Shown here: in pieces, positions 1 to 10,847 of the stretch
Position numbering within the stretch: the stretch's first letter is position 1
Layout: each line of letters opens with the position of its first letter
NCBI RefSeq assembly: GCF_945859705.1
Contig: NC_079135.1
Span: 33,405,679 to 33,469,678, forward strand
Reading direction: 5' to 3'
Length of the DNA stretch: 64,000 bases
Source of the DNA: Episyrphus balteatus
Taxonomy: Eukaryota; Arthropoda; Insecta; Diptera; Syrphidae
The notes under the pieces: model-generated
Told to the model about the DNA's origin: nothing
The model's database searches: none
What the model saw: only the letters and a program-made list of their open reading frames with translations
Translations under genes and position numbers: made by a program

Positions 1-1779
1 TCTTGCTTATTCTTTTCTTTTTTTTATTCCATCATAGAGCAGTAGTTATTGTCAGCATCAATGTTGTTGTTGCTAGACTGCTGATGCTACTCTTCTTCGC
101 TAAAGGTTTTCATATCATTATGGCAAATAATAAGAATGAAAACTATCTTAGACAACAAAAAGTAGGAAAAAAATACATACATAAAAGAAAACTCAGCTAT
201 CATCATCATCATCGTGTCATCTTTCGCTAGAAGTTCTTCCGGCTTTTTGACGATATAACGTTTTATCATTTTTCTTTGTCAATTTTAACGTTTAGATTCG
301 TTGGGTGTGTATATTCTGGTGGAAGTTGCGGGCAACATCACAACTCTGGTAGAGACATCTATCTACATCTTTATGGAATGTAGCTGGCTTCGTCGCATGA
401 GGGCGAAGAGGAACCATCGCAGACGTGAATACGGTGCGTGAAGCAAACTAGAATAAAACTATAGGAGTCAAGTGGAAAAACAAAAAAAAAACTTTTTTGC
501 AAGCAACAAAGTTTAGTGCAAACTTTTGACTCAGAGGTGAGTAGAATTGACAGAAAATCGATATGATGATTTGGGCGAAATTTGCTGGCTTTTTCTTGGG
601 TTGCGGATATCGAAATGCTTAAGGTGTTGGTACTTAAAAAATTGATTTTCTTAAAAAAATGTTTTAAAGCATGGTTGGGGAATCTATAAATTTTAGTTTA
701 ATTTGTAGACAATAAAAAATAAGTAACAAACTAAGATAACCAAAATATCTAAAAAATATTCCAAAATAAACTAGTTTGCATGATATCTTCCAAAATATTT
801 GTTTTAATCTTAAAATAACGTGCTAGCTATAGATATTGCAAGAAATAAATAAAATCAAAGAGTTTTCAATGGTTCAAATGGTCACCCTAAGTAAGTAAGT
901 TTCAATTTCAAATATTCATTTTTTTTTTGGAAAAGCAATGGCTAGCCGTTAAGGAGAATTCATTCAAGTTCTTGAAACCCACCTTTAACTTTCTGTGCGA
1001 TCATTGGTTGCTGAGATATCGATAATCAAACACAAAAGGATCCTTTTCCATTTGAAGACCGATATCTCGGCGAGAAGTGAACGTATCGAGGTGTTCCACG
1101 CCCGTAGACCAAAAAAAAAAACTAAAAAAATTTTGAAAATTTTTTTGTTGCTGGTTTTTCTACGATTACTCAAAAACCGCAGAGGTTCAAAATTTTTAAA
1201 GTTCTAATCCAAAAACAAGACACTTGGAGCTACAATTTCCTTCTTAATCGATTTCTTGTACGACCATTTCTTTCGAAGTTACGGCCTGTTGAAATTTGCC
1301 CAAAAATTTGGAATTTTTTTTTTTGATCCCTAAATTTTTTCCAGTATATTAGGTCAAATTTTCCTCTAACTCAAATTTTTTTACCGTTTTTAATAAAATC
1401 GACTGCAGCAAAAAGATTAAATAGATTCCTCTTAGTCGAATTTCCCTCTAACTCGAACCAATTTTCGTGTCCTGTGACGATTCGACTTAGATGGAGTTGA
1501 CTGTAATTTGTTTACTTTTTCAATTTTTTTTTATTTGAAATTTAAAACTTCAAAAACAAAAGAGCTTTTTTAATTAATTTTTTTCCAATAGATGTCAGGT
1601 AAATATACATGTGATTTTTATATTTTGAGCTTTTTTTTACTTTTTTGTACTTTTTTGACTTTGTGTTTTGATGTAGTTCAGGCTTAATCCATAAATTAAT
1701 GGATCAGTCTTTTAATTGCTTTAAAAAATTCTTCTATGATCTATCAATTTTCATAGTCAACTTTTGAAATAAAAAAAAT
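1..1779. other. AT-rich non-coding stretch, possible 5' exon at about 300-433
   Basis: No convincing gene. A relatively GC-rich patch at 300-440 holds a 22-codon ORF (ATG 373, TGA 439) starting MECSWLRRMRAKRNHR and a donor-like ACG|GTGCGT at 433/434, so it could be a first exon or upstream ORF. Its reading phase does not join gene A's exon at 15086 without hitting a stop, so the link is unsupported. Around 1010-1075 an imperfect inverted repeat uses GCTGAGATATCGAT and its complement. The rest is homopolymer-rich. Confidence 0.3.
1370..1503 (-). mobile_element. pogo/Tigger-like terminal fragment
   Basis: Read on the minus strand, the segment begins at 1503 with CAGTCAACTCCATCTAAGTC, preceded by TA, and continues through GGTTCGAGTTAGAGGGAAA. 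This CAGT-ACTC start with Cys/Arg-free AT-rich continuation and a TA flank resembles termini of pogo/Tigger DNA transposons. I did not find the partner terminus in the window, so this is a fragment. The assignment rests on end style only. Confidence 0.35.
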
Positions 1780-2300
1780 ATTTTTTGTACCGTTATTAAC
1801 GGTACTTGTAATAGAACGCTTTTTTTATTGGTTTCTGAATATCCCGTACACGACTAACCTGATTTCAACGAAAATTTGTATAAAAAAGCGTTTAAGTAAC
1901 CGTTATATTAAAGTTTTATATAATTTTCAAAAAACACATTTTTGGCTTTTTAAAAAATATTAAAATTTTTTTTCTTTGAAAAATCAATTCTTTGAAAACG
2001 GGTTAGTGAAATGATTTGAAATTTTGTTTTTAAGTGTTTATTAGTTAGTTTTTTCAAAATGGCATACCAACTCTTTTTTTGAAAGATGTTAGAAAATTTG
2101 TATTAATAAAAAATTATTTTTTTTTTTAAACGGTTCTAAAGAGTTACCAAATTTTTTTTCTGAACAATGCCTTTTCTTAAAAAAAAAAATCAAATGGCAT
2201 ATTTTGTTTTGTGATCAAAATCATTTAAAATAGTGTTTTGTTAAAAAAAAAATAGTGTAGATATACATTTTAACGATTTAATATTCTTTTTTAAAAAAAT
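1780..2300 (+). repeat. Family F1 repeat fragment
   Basis: It shares with the full copies at 19940 and 26080 the blocks TTATTAACGGTAC, TAGAACG, GAAAACGGG and ATGGCATACCAA in the same order. It lacks both recognisable ends (the CAGA tract and the GCACGACTGGG terminus). It is a strongly diverged internal fragment. Confidence 0.5.
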
Positions 2301-3006
2301 ATCTTATAAATAACTGAATTATTTACATTTTTATTGCAGAAAATTGAATTGAATTTGGAGCACCATAAATTCGAAAACGGTAGAAAATAGAATTCGAATG
2401 GAAATCAGAACAGCCGTGATAGGTACTACATACGTACATATTTAAAAGAAAAGTTTTTGGTAGCAAAACTATAACAAAAAAAAAATTGAAAAAATTAATT
2501 ACATTATTACTTTAAATCTATGGAGTTTGGTATTGTTAGCATAAGTCCATTTTTTTTTTTAAATTAGTAAGTATGTATACAGAACTATTTAAAAAAAATT
2601 TATTTTCGTTTGGTCTTAACAGCATAACTCTAAGTACACTAGTTCCAAAGATATTCAATGATCCTAACCAAACTTAAGTCCTTTTTCTAAAATTATGTTT
2701 GATCATAATGGCATAACTCCAACTTGTGCTCTTTTGACGGAGCAAAAATGCTTAAACTTTTAAATAAGTGTTTGGTCAAAACAGCATAACTCAGTTCTTT
2801 TGCTTTTTTGGTCAATGACGGAAAATATTTTAATCGATTGATTCGTTTAAAAAACCAAATGTAAATAGCAGAAAGTCCGAAAAATTTAAATTCTTAAAAA
2901 AAACTAATTGCAATATTGGCACTAAGGACACAACTCGAAATAATCTTATTCTTGTTTGGTCAAAAGAACATATCTCACTAAAAACATAATACAAAATATG
3001 AGAAAG

Positions 3007-5284
3007 TGACGCGGGCGTCATTTTATGATAAAGAGACGCGGGCGTCATTTTATGAGAAAGTGACGCACGTCATTTTATGATAAAGTGACGCGAGCGTCAT
3101 TTTATATGATAAAGTGACGCAGGTGTCAGGTGTCACTTTATAATAAAGTGACGCGGGCGTCATTTTATGACAAAGTGACGCGGGCTTCATTTTATGACAA
3201 AGTGAGGCGGGCGTCATTTTATAATAAAGTGACGCGGGCGTCATTTTATGAGAAAGTGACGCGGGCGTCATTTTATGATAAAGTGACGCGAGCGTCATTT
3301 TATATGATAAAGTGACGCAGGTGTCAGGTGTCACTTTATAATAAAGTGACGCGGGCGTCATTTTATGACAAAGTGACGCGGGCTTCATTTTATGACAAAG
3401 TGAGGCGGGCGTCATTTTATAATAAAGTGACGCGGGCGTCATTTTATAATAAAGTGACGCGGGCGTCATTTTATAATAAAGTGACGCGGGCGTCATTTTA
3501 TGAGAAAGTGACGCGGGCGTCATTTTATGATAAATTGACGCGGGCGTCATTTTATAATAAAGTGACGCGGGCGTCATTTTATGAGAAAGTGACGCGGGCG
3601 TCATTTTATGATAAATTGACGCGGGCGTCATTTTATAATAAAGTGACGCGGGCGTCATTTTATGAGAAAGTGACGCGGGCGTCATTTTATGAGAAAGTGA
3701 TGCGCGTCATTTTATAATAAAGTGACGCGGGTGTCATTTTATGATAAAGTGATGCAAGCGTCAGGCGTCACTTTCTAAAGTGACGCGGGCGTCATTTTAT
3801 GAGAAAGTGACGCGCGTCATTTTATGAGAAAGTGACGCGGGCGTCATTTTATGAGAAAGTGACGCGCGTCATTTTATAATAAAGTGACGCGGGCGTCATT
3901 TTATGAGAAAGTAACGCGCGTCATTTTATGAGAAAGTGACGCGGGCGTCATTTTATAATAAAGTGACGCGGGCGTCATTTTATGAGAAAGTGACGCGGGC
4001 GTCATTTTATGATAAAGTGACGCGAGCGTCATTTTATATGATAAAGTGACGCAGGTGTCAGGTGTCACTTTATAATAAAGTGACGAGAAAGTGACGCGGG
4101 CGTCATTTTATGAGAAAGTGACGCGCGTCATTTTATAATAAAGTGACGCGGGCGTCATTTTATTAGAAAGTGACGCGGGCGTCATTTTATGAGAAAGTGA
4201 CGCGGGAGTCATTTTATGACAAAGTGACGCGGGCGTCATTTTATGATAAAGTGACGCGGGCGTCATTTTATGATAAAGTGACGCAGATGTCATTTTATGA
4301 GAGAGTGACGCGGGCGTCATTACATAATAAAGTGACGCGAGCGTCATTTTATAATAAAGTGACGCGGGCGTCATTTTATAATGAAGTGACGCAGGAGTCA
4401 TTTTATGAGAAAGTGACGCAGATGTCATTTTATGAGAGAGTGACGCGGGCGTCATTACATAATAAAGTGACGCGAGCGTCATTTTATAATAAAGTGACGA
4501 GGGCGTCATTTTATAATAAAGTGACGCGGGCGTCATTTTATAATAAAGTGACGCGGGCGTCATTTTATGCGAAAGTGACGCGGGCGTGATTTTATGACAA
4601 AGTGACGCGGGCGTCATTTTATGACAAAGTGACGCGGGCGTCATTTTATGACCAAGTGACGCGGGCGTCATTTTACGAGAAAGTGACGCTCGTCATTTTA
4701 TAATAAAGTGACGCGGGCGTCATTTTATGAGAAAGTGACGCGGGCGTCATTTTATGAGAAAGTGACGCGGGCGTCATTTTATGAGAAAGTGACGCGGAGT
4801 TCATTTTATGACAAAGTGACGCGGGCGTCATTTTATGATAAAGTTACGCGGGCGTCATTTTATGATAAAGTGACGCAGATGTCATTTTATGAGAGAGTGA
4901 CGCGGGCGTCATTACATAATAAAGTGACGCGAGCGTCATTTTATAATAAAGTGACGCGGGCGTCATTTTATAATGAAGTGACGCAGGCGTCATTTTATGA
5001 GAAAGTGACGCAGGCGTCATTTTATGAGAAAGTGACGAGGGCGTCATTTTATAATAAAGTGACGCGGGCGTCATTTTATAATAAAGTGACGCGGGCGTCA
5101 TTTTATAATAAAGTGACGCAGGCGTCATTTTATGAGTAAGTGACGCGGCCGTCATTTTATGAGAAAGTGATGAGGGCGTCATTTTATAATAAAGTGACGC
5201 AGGCATCATTTTATGAGAAAGTGACTAGGGCGTCATTTTATAATAAAGTGACGTGGGCGTCATTTTATGATAAAGTTACGCGGG
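3007..5284. repeat. 27-bp satellite array, first block
   Basis: About 85 tandem units of a 27-bp repeat, consensus TGACGCGGGCGTCA followed by TTTTATRATAAAG. Each unit contains the near-perfect palindrome TGACGC-GG-GCGTCA. Some units are shortened to TGACGCGCGTCA or TGACGCTCGTCA. Longer blocks are themselves duplicated: the GCAGGTGTCAGGTGTCAC variant occurs near 3118, 3317 and 4051, and an ACGCAGATGTC block occurs near 4280, 4417 and 4874. Because 27 is divisible by 3, long ORFs on both strands (MTPASLYYK and TRASFYDKV repeats) are by-products and not genes. Confidence 0.95.
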
Positions 5285-5815
5285 AGTTATAAACACCCAA
5301 CTGTACCTCAAGCAGGAAATAAGAGGAAATAATAAAATAAATAAGATCGCTAATGATCTACAAACATCCTAATAAAGATTACCGCAGGTAACAAGATAAA
5401 ATACATAACAGATATTTTAAGATCAACCAATCAAGATAATAATAACAAAACAAGATAAAATACATAACAGATATTTTATGATCAACCAAATAACAAAATA
5501 AGATAAAGATACAAAAAGTAATTAACCAACACTACCATATTTTATGATCAACCAAATAACAAAATAAGATAAAGATACAAAAAGTAATTAACCAACACTA
5601 CCATAAACCCTGAGGACAAGAAAACCAACTCATCAGGATAACGATATAAATAGATTCAACACGGAGGAGTTTGCCAGTAGTTGCAAAGTAGTTGGAGAGT
5701 ACTATGAATGTGAAAACTATAAAATATTTTATTTGTAAAGAAAGAAAATAAAGTTAACGTTTAAAAATATATTTTTTTGAATTAACCTTTTCATTTCCGA
5801 CGGATAAATATAATT
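5285..5815 (+). mobile_element. Solo LTR-like insertion in the satellite
   Basis: This 531-bp unrelated segment interrupts a satellite unit. It is flanked on both sides by CGGG (5281-5284 and 5816-5819), which is a 4-bp target duplication of satellite sequence. It starts AGTTATAAAC and ends TATAATT, resembling the AGTTA...AATT ends of insect gypsy-type LTRs. Inside are direct duplications in the first half, for example AAATAACAAAATAAGATAAA at about 5487 and 5541, then TATAAATAG at 5645-5653 and AATAAA at 5747-5752. That is the U3 repeats, promoter and poly(A) order expected of an LTR. No coding region accompanies it, which fits a solo LTR left by recombination. Confidence 0.6.
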
Positions 5816-6510
5816 CGGGCGTCATTTTATGATAAAGTGACGCGGGCGTCATTTTATGATAAAGTGACGCAGGCGTCATTTTATGAGAAAGTGACGCTCG
5901 TCATTTTTAAATAAAGTGACGCGGGCGTCATTTTATGAGAAAGTGACGCGGGCGTCATTTTATGAGAAAGTGACGCGAGCGTCATTTTATGAGAAAGTGA
6001 CGCGGGCGTCATTTTATGATAAAGTTACGCGGGCGTCATTTTATGATAAAGTTACGCGGGCGTCATTTTATGATAAAGTGACGCGGGCGTCATTTTATGA
6101 TAAAGTGACGCAGGCGTCATTTTATGAGAAAGTGACGCTCGTCATTTTTAAATAAAGTGACGCGGGCGTCATTTTATGAGAAAGTGACGCGCGCGTCATT
6201 TTATGATAAAGTGACGCGGGCGTCATTTTATAATAAAGTGACGCGGGCGTCATTTTATAATAAAGTGAAGCAGGCGTCATTTTATGAGAAAGTGACGAGG
6301 GCGTCATTTTATAATAAAGTGACGCGGGCGTCATTTTATAATAAAGTGACGCAGGCGTCATTTTATAATAAAGTGACGCGGGCGTCATTTTATAATAAAG
6401 TGACGCGGGCGTCATTTTATAATAAAGTGACGCAGGCGTCATTTTATGAGAAAGTGACGAGGGCGTCATTTTATAATAAAGTGACGCGGGCGTCATCTTA
6501 TAATAAAGTG
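5816..6510. repeat. 27-bp satellite array, second block
   Basis: About 26 further units of the TGACGCGGGCGTCA repeat, continuing in the same orientation after the LTR-like insertion. It ends abruptly at 6510 in AAAGTG followed by unrelated TATTAAAAATC. A segment near 5875-6010 closely repeats one near 6115-6200, including the shortened TGACGCTCGTCA unit, so block-wise duplication also occurred here. Confidence 0.95.
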
Positions 6511-7150
6511 TATTAAAAATCAGAATTCTACTTCAAGTTATTAGAAAATATTGTACCTTTTATGTTATATTTTGAAATAACAATTATTTATTTTAAATTT
6601 GATTAATAAAATAGGTATGTATGCTGTTTTAAATTATAAAAATCAATTTTTTCCGATTGGTTAAGTAATTAATAAAAAATTCAAAACTCAATAATTATTT
6701 AAAAAAAAAAAATAGTTCACATACGCCATAGTGACCTCCATATTAGCATCGAGTAACAACATCAGACCTTTTCAACTGTTTAGTGAAACCAAAAATGATT
6801 TTTGTTCGCTTTTTATCTTTTTTGAAAATAAACTGGTGACAAAAAAAAAATTGACGTTATTTGAAAAACAAAACAAAAAACGCAATTATGTAGTACAGTC
6901 GACGAAAACTCAAAATTGTAAAATAAATGAATACAAAAATCGTGCAGTTTGGTATAATGTTTTCAATGCTAGTCATAACCTACGCCTAACGGGTATACCA
7001 TTAGGGTTTCCGTTATTTCCCAAAGTGATGTTATCGGGGGAGACACCCCCCAGATCGAAAGTTTAGTAGGTACCTAAATACAGAGAATCTAGCAAAAAAA
7101 AAATTGTTTGGTGGTCGGTCATTAACCCGTGGCTCTATAGGGTCATACTT
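6511..7150. other. AT-rich unique sequence, no gene seen
   Basis: A 111-codon ORF (6731-7066) lies here, but it has no recognisable domain, a low-complexity composition and no splice context. I treat it as chance. Nothing else stands out. Confidence 0.5.
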
Positions 7151-7452
7151 TCCCCATACAAATTTGTATGGGAAATTTTTAACTTTTACATAAAATTTAA
7201 ATTTCTCTCGAGTTAAATCATCTATTTTATCTATTTTTAAAATGTTTGTTGATTCAAAACAAAAGCAAAAACTACGAAAACAGCTTAAAATATAAAACAT
7301 TTTTTTTAACGGGAAATTTTGAAAGTGATCTTTTAAAGGGACTATTCTCCAACCAGAATCAACAAACATTTTGAAAATAGATGATTTAACTCGAGAGAAA
7401 AAAAATTATGTAAAAGTTAGAAATTTCAAATACAAATTTGTATGGGAAAAGA
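7151..7452. repeat. Foldback element, about 300 bp
   Basis: Two inverted arms (about 7155-7258 and 7349-7450) share TTTACATAAAATTTAAATTT-like and CTCTCGAGTTAAATCAT blocks and read GTTTGTTGATTC toward the centre. Each arm ends in ACAAATTTGTATGGGA, itself partly palindromic. The loop is about 90 bp. The size and structure suit a foldback MITE. No target duplication was resolved. Confidence 0.7.
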
Positions 7453-7559
7453 AGAAGAAGAAATTCAATTGAGTATGGGGGCTGCTATATTAAACTCGAA
7501 CAGAATAAATTTTGAAATTATAAGCTCCGTGAACCCAAAACTGCGACTTTAAAATTTTT

Positions 7560-8140
7560 GAACCAAACTAGTCTAAATAATTGTCCATTTTTTTTCCACC
7601 ATAAATTTTCGTTTGTCCACAATTGTAATTAATTTCTAGTTTCTAATAAGAAATATACCAAAAATTATACTTTTGAAAAATTGAAAACAATATTTTTTAT
7701 AAAAATTTTCATACAAAAATCGTTTGTCCAAAAATGGATACATACCAAAAATTGTTGTTTGTCCACCCTAAGCGTAGGAGATATTCATGATACAAAATTT
7801 GCACTGAAAAATGATAAGTACCTACCTAACATAAAATCCCCAAAAACTACTTTTTTTCAAAAATTAAAATTTTTGTCATTTGTCCATCTCAAATTCGTCG
7901 TATTTACCAAAAATCGTCGTTTGTCCACCTACGAAATCCACAACATTTATTTTTTTTTTTTTCGTATACCCTGGGTTCTTTTCATATATCAAAAGTCTTA
8001 GTTTGGCCACTCTACGTTGAGGAGATATGTATTCAAAAATCAAATTTTTCACCGAACAATTCAAAGTCCCATAAAATCCCTAAAATTTTCTCCACCTCGA
8101 GCTCTTTACAAGTACCAAAAATCGTTGTTTCTCGACCCTA
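7560..8140. repeat. Diverged repeats with TTGTCCACC motif
   Basis: CGTTTGTCCA-type motifs recur at about 7611, 7723, 7757, 7880, 7917 and 8127, mostly preceded by ACCAAAAAT[CT]GT. Intervening text is AT-rich and degenerate. This is probably an old tandem duplication. Confidence 0.45.
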
Positions 8141-8144
8141 AGCT

Positions 8145-9075
8145 TACTTGTGATATATGTACGTACTATAGGGCAAGTTTAGGATTCGTAAAAAAAATCG
8201 AACTCGGGATTAAAAATTTACATGACATTACGATGATGAAAAAATGGGTCCGGCAATTCTATATGTCTTTCTGTCGGTATATACCTACTTCGAGCTACAG
8301 CCTAAACGAGTGAAGTGATTTTCTTCAAACTTGGTAGTTAGCAGTTTTTGGTGATTCCCTAAAGGGTAAATTGAAATTTTTTTTTATGACCAAAACTAAC
8401 GGTACCTGCCATATAACGGAAATAGAAAAGTTAATTTTTTTCAAAAATGTCTCTAACGATTTTGATTAAATTTTTTGTGTGTAGTATTACACATAAGAGC
8501 CAAATTTTGAAATTAAAAAAATATTATTTGTACCGTTTTTTTAAGGGAGGTACTTGTCATAGAACGGTTTTCTTAGTTTCTGAATACCTATCTTGTACAA
8601 AAATAAAATAAAAATTTTTTAAATTAAAAATATTAAAATTTTAGAAAATTTTCAAAAAACGCATTTTTGGATTTTTCAAAAATATTTCAATTTTTTTTTT
8701 TTTTTTGAAAAATCAGTTTTTTGAAAACGGGTTGGTGGAAAATTTTGAAATATTGGTTTTATGTGTAAATTAATTATTTCTTCAAAATGGCATACCAACT
8801 TTTTTTTTGAAAAATGTTAGAAAATTTTTATACATATATAAAAAAATATTTTTTTTTTTAAAACGGCTTTCTAAAAATACCTTTTTATACAAGTAATAAA
8901 ATAGCATAGGTACTTGGTTTTTTGTAAAATATCATTTAAAACGATGTTTAATTTCTTGAAAATATCAAATTTTAAATTTTTTCCTAGTTTTCTTTAATAA
9001 AAAGCTTTAACATTAGAATTACTTTTATCATAAGAGCAAGTACGTGCGACCCCAGTCGTGTATTTTATTTTGTTA
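8145..9075 (+). repeat. Family F1 repeat, diverged near-complete copy
   Basis: Order of landmarks: CATGACATTACGATGATG, AAAATGGGTCCGG, CTACAGCCTAAACG, AACGGTACCTGCCATA, GAAAACGGGTTG, ATGGCATACCAAC, and the terminal TAAGAGCAAGTACGTGCGAC at 9032. The polymorphic CTGT tract is reduced to TGTCTTTCTGTC. Confidence 0.7.
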
Positions 9076-10790
9076 ACTATTCACCGAAAATAACTATTGA
9101 CTCCATAATAGATTTTCCATCCCTGATATACATATGTATCAAAAATATAATTTATGATAGTTTTAACTAAGCGTATGACCACAATATGCACTCAAAGTGT
9201 TTTTTATCATTAGTTTTTTTTAATTGGCAAAACGATGAATTTTGCTCCAGTCTCTGAACTTTTTGGTAACACACACAAGTTGCTTTGTATTATTAACCTA
9301 AAAGATATAAACGTCTAAAAAAACTTTTTGTTTGAACCTGATTAACCTTGAAAATTGTTCTTTAAAGAATATTAAATTTAGACCGTAGCTTTTTTTGTTT
9401 ACATTCTAATATTTTATAGCATACAAATTACCTATACAAATTACCTATAGAAGTATATAACTGGTTCTTAAAATATCTTTTGACAATGTTCAGTTCTCTT
9501 TTTTTTTTTTTTTGAAGAAATTCCCGAGTCAATTTACATTCATGGTCTATTTTCCAAACAATGCTCCCAATTGAATTTGAAGGCCAAGTGGTAGTTACTA
9601 AAAAAAAAGGGTCTGATGTCCAAAGTTGTTTTTCGCCTTCTTCGTCTGTATATGAAAATTGGTTATGTATATACATAAAAAGAATTCTATACCTAGGTAT
9701 TTCTGCCCTCATTTAAGTGCTTACACCAAATACAATTAAAGTAATTGCCTTTTCCGCATCTTTTCTATAAAAAAACAGAGCAGCCCTTCTTCCACCTTTC
9801 CACACCAACCAACCGACCAATCGACTTTATAAAAAGCCAAGGACAGACATTACGTGTGTCCTTATCTATGCAAAAGGTATAATATCGTAACAAGGTATAA
9901 GTGGAAGTGTTTTACCTAGGTACTAGAGGTTCATAAAAACCATCTTCTGATATTTTGACTTCAAAACGTCAAGTATAACAACCCCCTGTTCCTTAGAGCT
10001 TTCATAGCTATTACCCATCATCGGTTATTTTCTATCCTTGGGGGACGAGTTTTTTGGTTGCTTATGAAGCGTCTTCAATTTGCGGTGTAAATGAATTTTA
10101 TTCATCTACTTTCTCGCTCGGTGACACCCTAGAACCCTAACCTAACTGGCTTTTACACTTCTGTGTTTCTACTCTTTGGCTGCTTTGCAGTACCACGTGT
10201 CCAAAACAATTGAAATTTGCCTGCGTGTGCGGAGTAAAATTCCAAAGAAAAAATAGAAATCAAGGACTTAACTAACCCCGCAATGACCAAAAACACCATT
10301 GGCATGAGACAGAGCGTAGAGTTGAGAAAAGTTGTTTTGTATTATTTTTTTTTTTTATGTGGAATGTAAATGTATAAAAAGGTAACGAAAAAGTAATAAA
10401 AAAATTTATTTTATTAACTTTTTTTAATTTACCACTTCTACGGCTGCGGCTATTATTATATCTAAGAGGAGATCATCAGGACGACTTTTGTGGTAACCTT
10501 AGAATGTAATTGATTTTATGATATTATGGCGCCCTGAATTCTTATGGTTAAATGTAAAATTTGTAGGTACTAATTTGTATTTTTGCAAGGAGGTGGAGGG
10601 CCAAGGGTAAGTTAATTAAAAAAAAAGAGTAGAACTTCTTGCGGAAAGTTTAAGTGAGAATAAATATTAATTGTCAAGTTTTCTTTTAAATTAATTTCAT
10701 ATCTAGGTAAGACTTAATTTTGTTCAAAAACGTTTCTGTGTTTATTGCTCTTATGATTTAGATACAAAAAATTTAAGCCTTAGGTATATT
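9076..10790. other. Intergenic or intronic sequence, no gene confirmed
   Basis: Mostly unique. At 10189-10192 a TTTGCAG acceptor-like site precedes a 21-codon open stretch beginning TACCACGTGTCC, which contains an E-box. I could not attach it to a transcript. No RNA gene or clear repeat was seen. Confidence 0.4.
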
Positions 10791-10847
10791 TTGGATAACG
10801 TATGTCTTTTACTGAACTTTTTTTTCAAAAACCATTATTTGTGGACC

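Noticed and set aside
373..441. 22-codon ORF as a start exon of gene A
   Set aside because: Its donor phase gives an early stop when joined to 15086 or 15089.
3007..6510. CRISPR-like regular repeats
   Set aside because: Units are directly contiguous with no unique spacers, in a eukaryotic context.
3050..6516. Nine-residue-repeat ORFs on both strands
   Set aside because: A 27-bp satellite without stop codons gives such ORFs automatically.
10189..10260. Possible exon after TTTGCAG
   Set aside because: Only 21 codons before a stop, no linked donor or partner exon.
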